From Acidobacteriaceae bacterium (GTDB lineage: Bacteria > Acidobacteriota > Terriglobia > Terriglobales > Acidobacteriaceae), in contig PLBX01000174.1 of NCBI GenBank assembly GCA_003135495.1, positions 1 to 7,800 of the forward strand: a stretch of 7,800 nucleotides of DNA, read 5' to 3'. This document shows positions 1-6,006 of the stretch, piece by piece. Position 1 is the stretch's first letter, and each line of letters opens with the position of its first letter. The position numbers and the translations under genes were made by a program. The notes below the pieces were generated by a model. The model made no database searches. It saw nothing but the letters and a program-made list of their open reading frames with translations, and was not told the origin of the DNA.

Positions 1-369
1 AAGGTGGCCGCCGCCGGTGTCAACCGACCCGACGTGATGCAGCGTCGCGGCCAGTATCCGCCGCCGCCCGGCGCGTCGCCGATCATGGGACTGGAGGTGG
101 CCGGTGAGGTGATCGAGGGCGCGGGACGCTGGAAGCCGGGCGACCGGGTCTGCGCTTTGTTGGGCGGCGGCGGCTACGCCGAGCGCGCGGTCTGCGACGC
201 CCGCCATGCGCTGCCGATCCCGGGGGGCCTGACCGCCGTCGAGGCCGCCGCGCTGCCCGAGACCGTGTTCACCGTCTACGCCAACGTCTTCGAGGGCGGC
301 TCGCTGAAGGCCGGCGAGACCCTGCTGGTGCACGGCGCCACCTCCGGCATCGGCGTCGCCGCCATCGCT
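1..369 (+). CDS. Internal fragment of NAD(P)H:quinone oxidoreductase (PIG3-type, MDR superfamily), cut at both ends
   Basis: The frame is open from the first base, so the true start lies left of the window; the GTG at position 4 is internal. The protein shows the GroES-like N-terminal domain of zinc-independent medium-chain dehydrogenases: AAGVNRPDVMQRRGQYPPPP, then GLEVAGEV, KPGDRVCALLGGGGYAE, and the segment leading to the nucleotide-binding fold with LLVHGATSGIGVAAI. The order and wording match the human TP53I3/PIG3 and bacterial quinone oxidoreductase family, which reduce quinones with NADPH in the cytoplasm. Homology ends at about base 366, directly after the GATSGIG dinucleotide-binding motif, where IQLAK or similar should follow. 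Beyond that the frame stays open to a stop at 730-732, but that stretch is the antisense of the histidine kinase gene and is not oxidoreductase. G+C is 72-75 percent in two sampled 60-base lines, well above the rest of the window. The family assignment is firm; the truncation is seen directly. Confidence 0.85.
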
Positions 370-1637
370 CCATATCGCGGAAGCCGCAGCCGGAAGCTCG
401 CGCCATGCCCGCTATCGCTCTCCGCCTCGATCGAGCCGCCATGCTGCGCGACAATGCGCTGGCAGACCGCGAGACCGAGACCCGAGCTGCCCGGGCGGGT
501 GCTGAATCCGGCTTCGAAAATTCGCGGCAGGTCCTGCGGCGCGATGCCGGGACCGGTATCGCAAACCTCAATCTCAATGCCGTCGGCGATCTCCCTCGAT
601 AAGGCCGATCCCCTTTCCACCCCGCGAATCGAAAGCCATCCCCCATCCGCCATAAAGCGAAAAGAATTGAGCGCGAGGTTCAGCAGCACCTGTTCCAACC
701 GATGCCGGTCGGCGGGAATCGTGATCCCGTGAAGACCGTTGATCAGTTGCATCTCGACTCGCGCCTGCCGGGCGAGCGGCAGCAGAAAGTCATAGGCCCA
801 GTCGAGGAGTTCCCCGGCGTCGATGGCAGCGAGTTCGGGCGGCGGCGTACTGTGCAGATGCAACACGTTGTTGACAGTCGCCGAAAGCGTCCGCAGGCCG
901 GCCTGCACATGTTCAATCCAGCGGTGGCTCTCGCCTTCCAGATTCGCCTCCGCCAAAAGGCCCGCGAAAAGTTCCAGGCTGCCCAGCGGATTTCGGATTT
1001 CATGGGCCAGCAGCGCCGACATTTCGATCAGCGCCTGCTGCCGCCGCAATTGCTCACGGTCCTGCTCCAGCCTCTTCGCTTCGCTCACGTCGCGCAGAAT
1101 GAAAACCGAAGTCGGGCCAGCATCGCTCTCCTCCAGCCAGGCGTGTCGAATCGCAACCCAGCAGAAATTTCTTTCCCCGGAATCGGCAGGCGGCAGCTCC
1201 GTCTCTTCTCCCGTCCGTCGCGCCCGCTCCATGGCCTGCCAGAGCGCGGGTGGCAACGACTCAACTTTTTCAAAGCTGCCGCCGGCCAGCCGAACGGCCT
1301 CCGGATTCAGAACACATATTTGTGGTGGGCCAGCGTCCGCTCCAATTCCGGTGCCGCTTTCACCACCCTGCCTCGCCTCGATCACCAGCACGCCACAGGG
1401 CAGGCCTTCCAGTATTCGGCGCAGCCGCTCCCGAATGCGCCTGTTTTCTTCCAGGCTCGATGCCAGGTCCCGGTTTGTGACCTCGAGATCCTGACGCAAC
1501 TGCGCTACCTGACTTTGAAGCTGCCCATAGGCGCGCTCCAGCGAACCAGCCGCTTCCGTGAAGGACGCAAACGCTCTCGCCAGCGGATGTTCCTGCTCCC
1601 GCACCGATCCCTGCGGCAGTGGAAAAGAGGTTGACAT
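276..1637 (-). CDS. Soluble PAS-containing sensor histidine kinase (NtrB/FlrB-like), C-terminus replaced at a junction
   Basis: This is a cytoplasmic histidine kinase of 453 codons from the ATG at 1637, with no membrane segment. In order it has an amphipathic, coiled-coil-like stretch (about residues 30-72), a PAS-like region (about 73-188), a HisKA domain with phospho-acceptor H212 in LLAHEIRNPLGSLELFAGLL, and a HATPase domain with the N box (NLALNS, N324), G1 box (DTGPGIA, D360), F box (F374) and G2 box (GSSGLGLA). It should autophosphorylate H212 and probably partners the sigma54 activator encoded 204 bp upstream on the same strand. Homology stops at FRLRLPRYG (residue 423, near base 369). 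The last 30 codons are antisense to the quinone oxidoreductase fragment, so the native stop is missing. The start is uncertain: the ATG at 1637 has no Shine-Dalgarno sequence and lies at the predicted sigma54 transcription start, while a GTG at 1604 follows AGGGA. Pairing is inferred from adjacency. Confidence 0.88.
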   Translation of the reverse strand: MSTSFPLPQGSVREQEHPLARAFASFTEAAGSLERAYGQLQSQVAQLRQDLEVTNRDLASSLEENRRIRERLRRILEGLPCGVLVIEARQGGESGTGIGADAGPPQICVLNPEAVRLAGGSFEKVESLPPALWQAMERARRTGEETELPPADSGERNFCWVAIRHAWLEESDAGPTSVFILRDVSEAKRLEQDREQLRRQQALIEMSALLAHEIRNPLGSLELFAGLLAEANLEGESHRWIEHVQAGLRTLSATVNNVLHLHSTPPPELAAIDAGELLDWAYDFLLPLARQARVEMQLINGLHGITIPADRHRLEQVLLNLALNSFRFMADGGWLSIRGVERGSALSREIADGIEIEVCDTGPGIAPQDLPRIFEAGFSTRPGSSGLGLAVCQRIVAQHGGSIEAESDSGHGASFRLRLPRYGAMAATPMPEVAPCTSRVSPAFSEPPSKTLA

Positions 1638-1648
1638 GAGGATGAACA

Positions 1649-1664
1649 AGCAAGGAGCGTGCCA
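1649..1664 (-). promoter_or_regulatory. Sigma54 (-24/-12) promoter of the histidine kinase gene
   Basis: Read on the minus strand the sequence is TTGGCACGCTCCTTGCTT. It contains TGGCACG (1664-1658), a four-base spacer and TTGCT (1653-1649), an exact match to the RpoN consensus TGGCACG-N4-TTGCW. The invariant GG falls at 1663-1662 and the GC at 1651-1650. Taking C1650 as -12 puts transcription start near 1638, one base before the kinase ATG. The gene just upstream encodes a sigma54 activator, so autoregulation of the module is likely. Promoter identity is strong on sequence; activity is inferred. Confidence 0.85.
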
Positions 1665-1766
1665 AGCCCGGCATAAATTGCCTTAGAAACGTCTCACGTG
1701 GAGCACCAGACGGGGTGGTCCTGTCGTTTGCGGTTTTTAGTTTCAGGCGTCCGGTGTTACATCGAC

Positions 1767-1789
1767 GGCGATTATGAACGACGATCGCC
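1767..1789. promoter_or_regulatory. Inverted repeat, candidate upstream activator sequence
   Basis: GGCGAT (1767-1772) and ATCGCC (1784-1789) form a perfect 6-bp inverted repeat with an 11-bp spacer. It lies about 130-150 bp upstream of the predicted sigma54 start at 1638, the usual distance for enhancer-binding-protein sites. The adjacent activator lacks a DNA-binding domain, so another protein would have to bind here. A repeat of this size can also arise by chance. Confidence 0.25.
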
Positions 1790-1841
1790 AACCGCAATTA
1801 TCAAACAACGACCCTCGACGCCGACCCTTGCCGTGCCCACC

Positions 1842-3098
1842 TTAGCGCACTGCCGAGTAACTCGAATCGCCCAGCATTAGATGTTCTGGACGAATCAACA
1901 TGCCGCCTTCCACCAAAATCAGAGCGCGTTCAATCACATTCTGCAACTCCCGAACGTTTCCCGCCCAAGCCTGTGCTCCAAGCAGTTGCAGGGCCGCAAG
2001 CGATATCTGCGGCACCGGATGCCGCTCCGTATATTTTTTAATAAAATGCGCGGCCAGTTGGGCAACGTCTTCCCCGCGTTCCCGCAACGGCGGAACTTCC
2101 AGCGGAAAGCCGCAAAGACGGTAATACAAATCTTCGCGAAACTTTTGTTCGCGCACCAGGCTGGGCAGATGCGCATTGGTAGCGGAGATGATGCGCGCAT
2201 CGACGCGCACGATATCCGCGCTGCCCAGGCGTTGCAGTTCCTTTTGCTCCAGAAAGCGAAGCAGCTTGGGCTGCAGGCTCAAGGGCATCTCGCCAATCTC
2301 GTCGAGAAAAAGCGTCCCGCCATGCGCCGCCTGAATCCTTCCGCCATACGCCTGCATGGCTCCCGTAAACGCTCCCCGCGCATAGCCGAAGAGCTCCGCT
2401 TCCAGCAGAGTTTCCGGGATGGCTGCACAATTGACAACGATAAAAGCGCGAGCAGCGCGCGGGCTTAATTGATGGAGCGCGCGGGCAAAGACCTCCTTGC
2501 CACAGCCCGTCGGCCCGCTAATCAGTACCGTAGTGTTGCGCGGCGCGAGAAGGCGCGCCAAACGGTACACCGGTTGCATGATTGCCGAATCCCCGATCAT
2601 TCCGGGCAGGGGATCCGCCAGCATCATCTGGGCTGGACGACTCGCCGCAAACCTTTCCTCTTCCGTCTCGTCTTCAACATTTTTGTCCGGCAGCAGAATG
2701 GCGCTTCCACTTTCCAGTTGCGCCGCCGCATCTTGAGTTGGTGACCCACTCCAACTTTGCAAAGACAGATCCTCTTCGCACACCTGCCCCGCTTGCCCGG
2801 TCTCCTCAGCGTCCAGCATGACGACTTCGATCTCCGGATAACGCTGCCGAACCGTAAGACTCAGTTCCTCGGCATCAAGATCGGGAAGCCGGCGGTCCAG
2901 GAAGAGAACCTGCCATGAACCGCTCTCCAAATGACCGAGCGCCTCGGCCCCTCCACTGGCCTGCTCAAAGCGCCGGACCGGAGAACGCAGACTTTCGAGT
3001 ACGCGCTGACGTACCACAGTGCTGGGACTCGCGATTAGGACATGGTTGCCATAGGTGTGCGGCACCGGAAAACTATTCGGCATCGGATAACTCGTCAT
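1842..3098 (-). CDS. NtrC-class sigma54-dependent activator with degenerate receiver and no DNA-binding domain
   Basis: The 418-residue protein has an N-terminal receiver-like domain (about 18-105), a linker (about 105-160) and a complete AAA+ sigma54-activation domain. Visible AAA+ motifs are Walker A GPTGCGKE (195-202), the sigma54-contacting loop GAFTGA (242-247), Walker B GGTLFLDEI (D266, E267), the sensor I region ATN (306-308), REDLYYRL (321-328, candidate arginine fingers) and sensor II AGNVREL (379-385). The receiver keeps a phospho-acceptor-like D68 in FLDRRLPDLD, but the acidic pair after strand 1 is missing (LIASPS), and the usual Thr/Ser and Lys are not where expected. The protein stops about 33 residues after NVREL, so the Fis-type helix-turn-helix of NtrC proteins is absent. 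Helicobacter FlgR is the known precedent for an activator working without DNA binding. The kinase gene follows on the same strand. The start at 3098 is the first ATG of the frame and has only a weak ribosome site; M6 (3083) is an alternative. Confidence 0.92.
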   Translation of the reverse strand: MTSYPMPNSFPVPHTYGNHVLIASPSTVVRQRVLESLRSPVRRFEQASGGAEALGHLESGSWQVLFLDRRLPDLDAEELSLTVRQRYPEIEVVMLDAEETGQAGQVCEEDLSLQSWSGSPTQDAAAQLESGSAILLPDKNVEDETEEERFAASRPAQMMLADPLPGMIGDSAIMQPVYRLARLLAPRNTTVLISGPTGCGKEVFARALHQLSPRAARAFIVVNCAAIPETLLEAELFGYARGAFTGAMQAYGGRIQAAHGGTLFLDEIGEMPLSLQPKLLRFLEQKELQRLGSADIVRVDARIISATNAHLPSLVREQKFREDLYYRLCGFPLEVPPLRERGEDVAQLAAHFIKKYTERHPVPQISLAALQLLGAQAWAGNVRELQNVIERALILVEGGMLIRPEHLMLGDSSYSAVR

Positions 3099-3120
3099 GC
3101 AACTTATTTGAACTGGATTT

Positions 3121-3149
3121 GATTAGAAGCAGATTAGATAAAGATTAGA
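3121..3149. repeat. Three direct repeats of GATTAGA at 11-bp spacing upstream of the sigma54 activator gene
   Basis: GATTAGA occurs at 3121-3127, 3132-3138 and 3143-3149, each pair separated by four non-conserved bases, giving an exact 11-bp period. On the transcribed strand the unit is TCTAATC. The array ends 23 bp upstream of the activator ATG. Near-helical phasing is what tandem binding of a response regulator such as an OmpR/PhoB family protein produces, so this is a candidate operator. No convincing sigma70 promoter could be placed beside it. Confidence 0.6.
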
Positions 3150-3267
3150 AACTTCTGAGGAAAGGAAACGATGGTGTGTCACACGAGGCAATTTTTGCTT
3201 TACAAAGAACTCAACTCGTAGGCGTAAGGCATTTTCTGCCGAGCAACTTGCGACAACCATGCGTGGC

Positions 3268-3287
3268 GGCGGACGAATGCGTCCGTC
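3268..3287. repeat. Short palindromic hairpin element, REP-like candidate
   Basis: GGCGGACG (3268-3275) and CGTCCGTC (3280-3287) pair across an AATG loop, giving an 8-bp stem with one G-T wobble. It sits in the 213-bp gap between the biotin carrier gene and the sigma54 activator gene, 25 bp after the carrier stop. No U-tract follows on the minus strand, so it is not a standard intrinsic terminator. It may be a dispersed palindromic repeat. Confidence 0.4.
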
Positions 3288-3311
3288 CCTACTTGGCCAA
3301 CAAGAGCTTTT

Positions 3312-3821
3312 TCATTCCACGATAGCCAGCGTATCGCCCGGATTCACCGCCGCGCCTGCCACCGCCAATATTTCCTTCACAGTCCCTTTCTTAGGCGACT
3401 TGATTTCATTTTGCATTTTCATCGCTTCGACCACCACTACGCCCTGCCCGGCTTCGACCTCGCCATTTTCTTCGACCAGCACCCGAACCACGCGCCCCGG
3501 CATCGGCGCCAGAATTTTTACCGCGCCCTTTTCATCTATCGCAGCTTTCTGTCGCGAGCGCAGCGAGCGCGGACCGCGTAACTCCACCGCAAAGCGGCTG
3601 CTGCCTACCCATAAGTGAAGGTCAGTAGCAGTCTGTTCCCGTTTGATTTCGTAAGAGCGCCCGTCGACTAGCAGAGAAAGGACATTGCTCCGCGGGATCA
3701 GCGCATCAACATTGACGGACCTTCCATCGAGACGGCACTTCCACCCTGCATCGCCTCGTTCCAGTTCCAGCCGATGAGGCTTGTGGCCCGCCTTACCGCC
3801 TACTAACACTTCAAAAATCAT
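3312..3821 (-). CDS. Biotin carboxyl carrier protein of an acyl-CoA carboxylase
   Basis: This 169-residue protein ends in a biotinyl/lipoyl attachment domain (about 100-169). APMPGRVV (105-112) opens the fold and VEAMKMQNEI (131-140) carries the biotin-accepting lysine, K135. The domain shuttles carboxyl groups from biotin carboxylase to a carboxyltransferase. The first ~90 residues form a beta-rich segment (DGRSYEIKRE and neighbours) unlike the N-terminus of E. coli AccB; it resembles the region before the biotin domain in propionyl- or methylcrotonyl-CoA carboxylase alpha chains, suggesting a split version of such a chain. The gene starts 75 nt after the accC stop on the same strand, so they are probably co-transcribed. 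The ATG at 3821 was chosen because MIFEV begins the recognisable fold; a TTG at 3839 in the same frame would add six residues, and neither start has a strong ribosome site. The acyl-CoA substrate cannot be told from this window. Confidence 0.9.
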   Translation of the reverse strand: MIFEVLVGGKAGHKPHRLELERGDAGWKCRLDGRSVNVDALIPRSNVLSLLVDGRSYEIKREQTATDLHLWVGSSRFAVELRGPRSLRSRQKAAIDEKGAVKILAPMPGRVVRVLVEENGEVEAGQGVVVVEAMKMQNEIKSPKKGTVKEILAVAGAAVNPGDTLAIVE

Positions 3822-3896
3822 GAGAGCATCAACCTGCAATCAGTCGCGTTCAAAGATAATCTTTGTTCTCGCGGTGAAAGTGACAAACCACAAAAG

Positions 3897-5435
3897 TTAG
3901 CGCAACCCTTCCGAGCGCGCTTTTTGTTTCCATCGCGATGGCGCTTCCTCAGACCGCGTCCTGCTCTTATCGCCATTGGGCGTCACAGGCGAAGTCGGAT
4001 CGAGTACCGCGAACATGCCAGCAGCAATCGCTGCGATCGTCTCCTGCTCTTGCATCTCATCTTCTGGCGCGCCAGAAACAGTCGCCGGATCAGACTTTGC
4101 CAGCAGTCGATCGAGATAGCCGGTGTCGAGTTTTCCCGCCCGAAAATCGGGGTCGCTGAGAATGCGCTGGAATAGCGAAATATTGGTCTTAATGCCGGCC
4201 ACAAAATATTCGTAAAGCGCTCGCTCGAGACGCATGATGGTCTGCTGCCGGTCGCTCCCATATCCAATGATCTTCGCCAGCAGCGGGTCGTAATCGATCG
4301 GAACCGTCCACCCCTCATACATTCCGCTGTCGCGCCGTATGCCCGGCCCCGAGGGTTGTAACAGGACCGTAATCTTGCCCGGGCTCGGAAAATAATTATT
4401 GTCAGGATCTTCCGCGTAAATCCTGCATTCGATGGCGTGCCCTCGTATCGCCACATCGGACTGCTTGAAAGGCATACGCTCTCCCGCCGCAATCCGAATC
4501 TGCAGGTGCACAAGATCAAGTCCCGTAGTTAACTCGGTCACCGGATGTTCCACCTGCAACCGGGTATTCATCTCGAGAAAATAGAAATTCTTTTGCTGGT
4601 CGACCAGAAATTCCACCGTCCCTGCATTCGTGTAGTTGGCAGCCTGCGCCACTTTCACCGCGACTTCGCCCATGCGCCGCCGCATCTCAGGATCAACGAT
4701 GGAGGATGGCGCCTCCTCTAGAACTTTCTGATGGCGGCGCTGAATCGAGCATTCGCGCTCTCCGAGCCACAAAGTATTGCCATGCTCATCGGCCAGAATC
4801 TGCATTTCAATGTGGCGAGGATTGATGATCGCCTTCTCTATATAGACTTCGCTGTCACCGAAAGAACGTTGCGCCTCGCTCTTGGCTGATTCGAGCGCGG
4901 AGCGCAATTCCTGACGCGTGTGCACCAGCCTCATGCCTTTTCCGCCGCCGCCAGCCGCGGCCTTCAGCATCACCGGATAGCCGATGCCTTTCGCAACCTG
5001 TTCGCCTTCCTCGGCAGACACTAAGCCACGCGAAGTTCCCGGAACAAATGGCACTCCTGCTTTTTCCATTTGCTGGCGGGCACTGGTTTTCGATCCCATT
5101 AACTTCATGGAGTGCGGACTGGGGCCGATAAATTTCACGCCCGCATCGGCGCAGGCTTCGGCGAATTTGGCATTCTCGGACAAAAAACCGTAGCCGGGAT
5201 GAATGGCTTCCGCTCCAGAGCGTTTTGCTGCATCGAGAATTTTATCCATCCGCAAATAGGATTCCGCTGCGGGCGCCGGTCCAATGGCATAGGCTTCGTC
5301 GGATTTGCGGACATGCAGAGAAGAGCGATCGACATCGGAGTAAACCGCAACCGCCGCGATACCCATCTCGCGGCAGGCACGAATGATGCGCACAGCAATC
5401 TCTCCGCGATTGGCGATCAGAATCTTCTTGAACAT
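3897..5435 (-). CDS. accC: Biotin carboxylase subunit of acetyl-/propionyl-CoA carboxylase
   Basis: AccC carries out the ATP- and bicarbonate-dependent carboxylation of biotin on its carrier protein. The 512-residue product begins with MFKKILIANRGEIAVRI, the canonical family N-terminus, which fixes the start at ATG 5435 although no clear Shine-Dalgarno sequence precedes it. Further landmarks are the glycine-rich ATP loop AAAGGGGKGM (159-168), RRHQKVLEEAP (233-243, K237), the catalytic segment EMNTRLQVEHPVTE (288-301, with R292 and E296) and IECRIYAEDP (335-344). The core ends near residue 447, about the length of E. coli AccC (449). A tail of about 65 residues follows, ending SRWKQKARSEGLR; such tails are known to me from related carboxylases, but I assign it no function. 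The biotin carrier gene follows 75 nt downstream; no carboxyltransferase is in the window. The reading frame continues open upstream of this ATG to 5867. Confidence 0.95.
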   Translation of the reverse strand: MFKKILIANRGEIAVRIIRACREMGIAAVAVYSDVDRSSLHVRKSDEAYAIGPAPAAESYLRMDKILDAAKRSGAEAIHPGYGFLSENAKFAEACADAGVKFIGPSPHSMKLMGSKTSARQQMEKAGVPFVPGTSRGLVSAEEGEQVAKGIGYPVMLKAAAGGGGKGMRLVHTRQELRSALESAKSEAQRSFGDSEVYIEKAIINPRHIEMQILADEHGNTLWLGERECSIQRRHQKVLEEAPSSIVDPEMRRRMGEVAVKVAQAANYTNAGTVEFLVDQQKNFYFLEMNTRLQVEHPVTELTTGLDLVHLQIRIAAGERMPFKQSDVAIRGHAIECRIYAEDPDNNYFPSPGKITVLLQPSGPGIRRDSGMYEGWTVPIDYDPLLAKIIGYGSDRQQTIMRLERALYEYFVAGIKTNISLFQRILSDPDFRAGKLDTGYLDRLLAKSDPATVSGAPEDEMQEQETIAAIAAGMFAVLDPTSPVTPNGDKSRTRSEEAPSRWKQKARSEGLR

Positions 5436-5473
5436 ATAGACAAGTCGCAGCGAACCCGCGCTGTGCCGCCACG

Positions 5474-5502
5474 ATTTTACATGCGGGATCGAGTAATGTG
5501 CA
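5474..5502 (-). promoter_or_regulatory. Candidate sigma70-type promoter of accC
   Basis: On the minus strand TGCACA (5502-5497; four of six matches to TTGACA) and TAAAAT (5479-5474; five of six matches to TATAAT) are separated by 17 bp. Transcription would begin near 5467, giving a leader of about 32 nt before the accC ATG. The -35 match is weak, and consensus drift in this phylum is not known from this window. Confidence 0.3.
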
Positions 5503-5510
5503 GGCAGCAA

Positions 5511-5528
5511 ATCACAGGATAATGTGAT
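5511..5528. promoter_or_regulatory. 18-bp inverted repeat, candidate operator upstream of accC
   Basis: ATCACA-GGATAA-TGTGAT is a perfect 6-bp inverted repeat with a 6-bp centre. It lies just upstream of the candidate -35 element of accC and 76-93 bp upstream of the accC ATG. Its half-sites are those of CRP boxes but turned outward, so it is not a normal CRP site. The binding factor is unknown. Confidence 0.35.
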
Positions 5529-5890
5529 GCTGCTCTGTCGCAGAAATCGCCAGATGGGATGAGAAGGCGCACCAGTGTGCTGGGCTGGAATCGGCGCCTG
5601 ACCTAGGGTAATGAGGTTCTGGGGTGCGTCGGCTGTTTTACAAATGTTAGCCACTCCGTTGCCAGGCGATGAGACGGCAGCCAACCAGCGGGGATCTGAT
5701 CGGCGGGAGCGGGAACTCCCACCTGGGTGGCGGCCTGCGGGCAACGTCAGGTCATAGCGACAGGGGCCAACAAAAGTCTCGTTCTGCAGCGGAGTAACGG
5801 TGGTTTGAAAGGACTGGCCTTGGGCGAGCGACGTCAATACCATTAAACCAATCGGAATCCAGCGCACGAGTAGCTCCTGTTGAACGACTC

Positions 5891-5906
5891 TGTGATAGTA
5901 ATCACT
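5891..5906. promoter_or_regulatory. CRP/FNR-type binding site
   Basis: The plus strand reads TGTGA-TAGTAA-TCACT, nine of ten matches to the CRP consensus TGTGA-N6-TCACA, with perfect GTGAT/ATCAC symmetry. Its centre is about 31 bp upstream of the GTG at 5867 and it lies between that start and the terminator of the TPR gene. It may control the remnant reading frame or the accC transcript. The cognate regulator is not in the window. Confidence 0.45.
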
Positions 5907-5927
5907 GTTCCTCGCATCCGTTCAGCG

Positions 5928-5960
5928 AAAAAACAAAGGGACCGGGCAAAGCCCAGTCCC
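5928..5960 (-). terminator. Rho-independent terminator of the TPR lipoprotein gene
   Basis: On the minus strand a 10-bp stem (GGGACTGGGC with GCCCGGTCCC, one mismatch, TTT loop; 5960-5938) is followed directly by TTTGTTTTTT (5937-5928). It lies 46 bp past the TPR stop codon and separates the exbD/TPR transcript from the accC block. Confidence 0.85.
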
Positions 5961-6006
5961 CACATAGCAAACTAACTTATTCTAAACTTACTTACTGGTT
6001 CTGATC

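Larger units (their letters stand above)
5436..5867 (-). pseudogene. Signal-peptide-like reading frame fused in frame to accC; probable gene remnant
   Basis: A GTG at 5867 is preceded by AGGAG at a six-base spacing, the best-looking ribosome site in this part of the window. The frame begins MRWIPIGLMVLTSLAQGQ, a plausible Sec signal peptide (charged start, hydrophobic core, small residues before the cleavage zone), then SFQTTVTPLQNETFVGPCRY, which reads like the start of an exported protein. After about residue 45 the sequence becomes compositionally poor (GGSSRSRRSDPRW) and looks non-coding. There is no stop, so the 144 codons run in frame into the accC ATG. The likeliest reading is a remnant of a secreted-protein gene whose 3' part was lost or frameshifted; an alternative frame from about 5725 stays open to a TAG at 5605-5603. 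A real N-terminal extension of AccC is less likely. I recognise no family. Confidence 0.35.

Noticed and set aside
370..732. Continuation of the quinone oxidoreductase frame to the stop at 730-732.
   Set aside because: The translation loses all oxidoreductase character at about base 366 and is antisense to the kinase ATPase domain.
702..1634. A long plus-strand open frame of about 310 codons.
   Set aside because: It is antisense to the histidine kinase, whose domain motifs are complete; its translation has no recognisable fold.
1665..1841. A helix-turn-helix missing from the sigma54 activator could be hidden here in another frame.
   Set aside because: Reading the minus strand in the frame directly after the stop gives no Fis-like HTH and soon hits another stop (after ...GDRRS); no GN-x-x-x-AA-x-x-LGI-like pattern was seen in this gap.
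1881..2744. Plus-strand open frames opposite the sigma54 activator.
   Set aside because: Shadows of the AAA+ gene, with no ribosome sites or family features.
3174..3184. GTGTG-T-CACAC palindrome upstream of the sigma54 activator gene.
   Set aside because: An 11-bp low-complexity palindrome is too short and simple to call an operator without conservation data.
3822..3839. TTG at 3839 as the start of the biotin carrier gene.
   Set aside because: It adds six residues before MIFEV without a ribosome site; the ATG at 3821 begins the recognisable fold.
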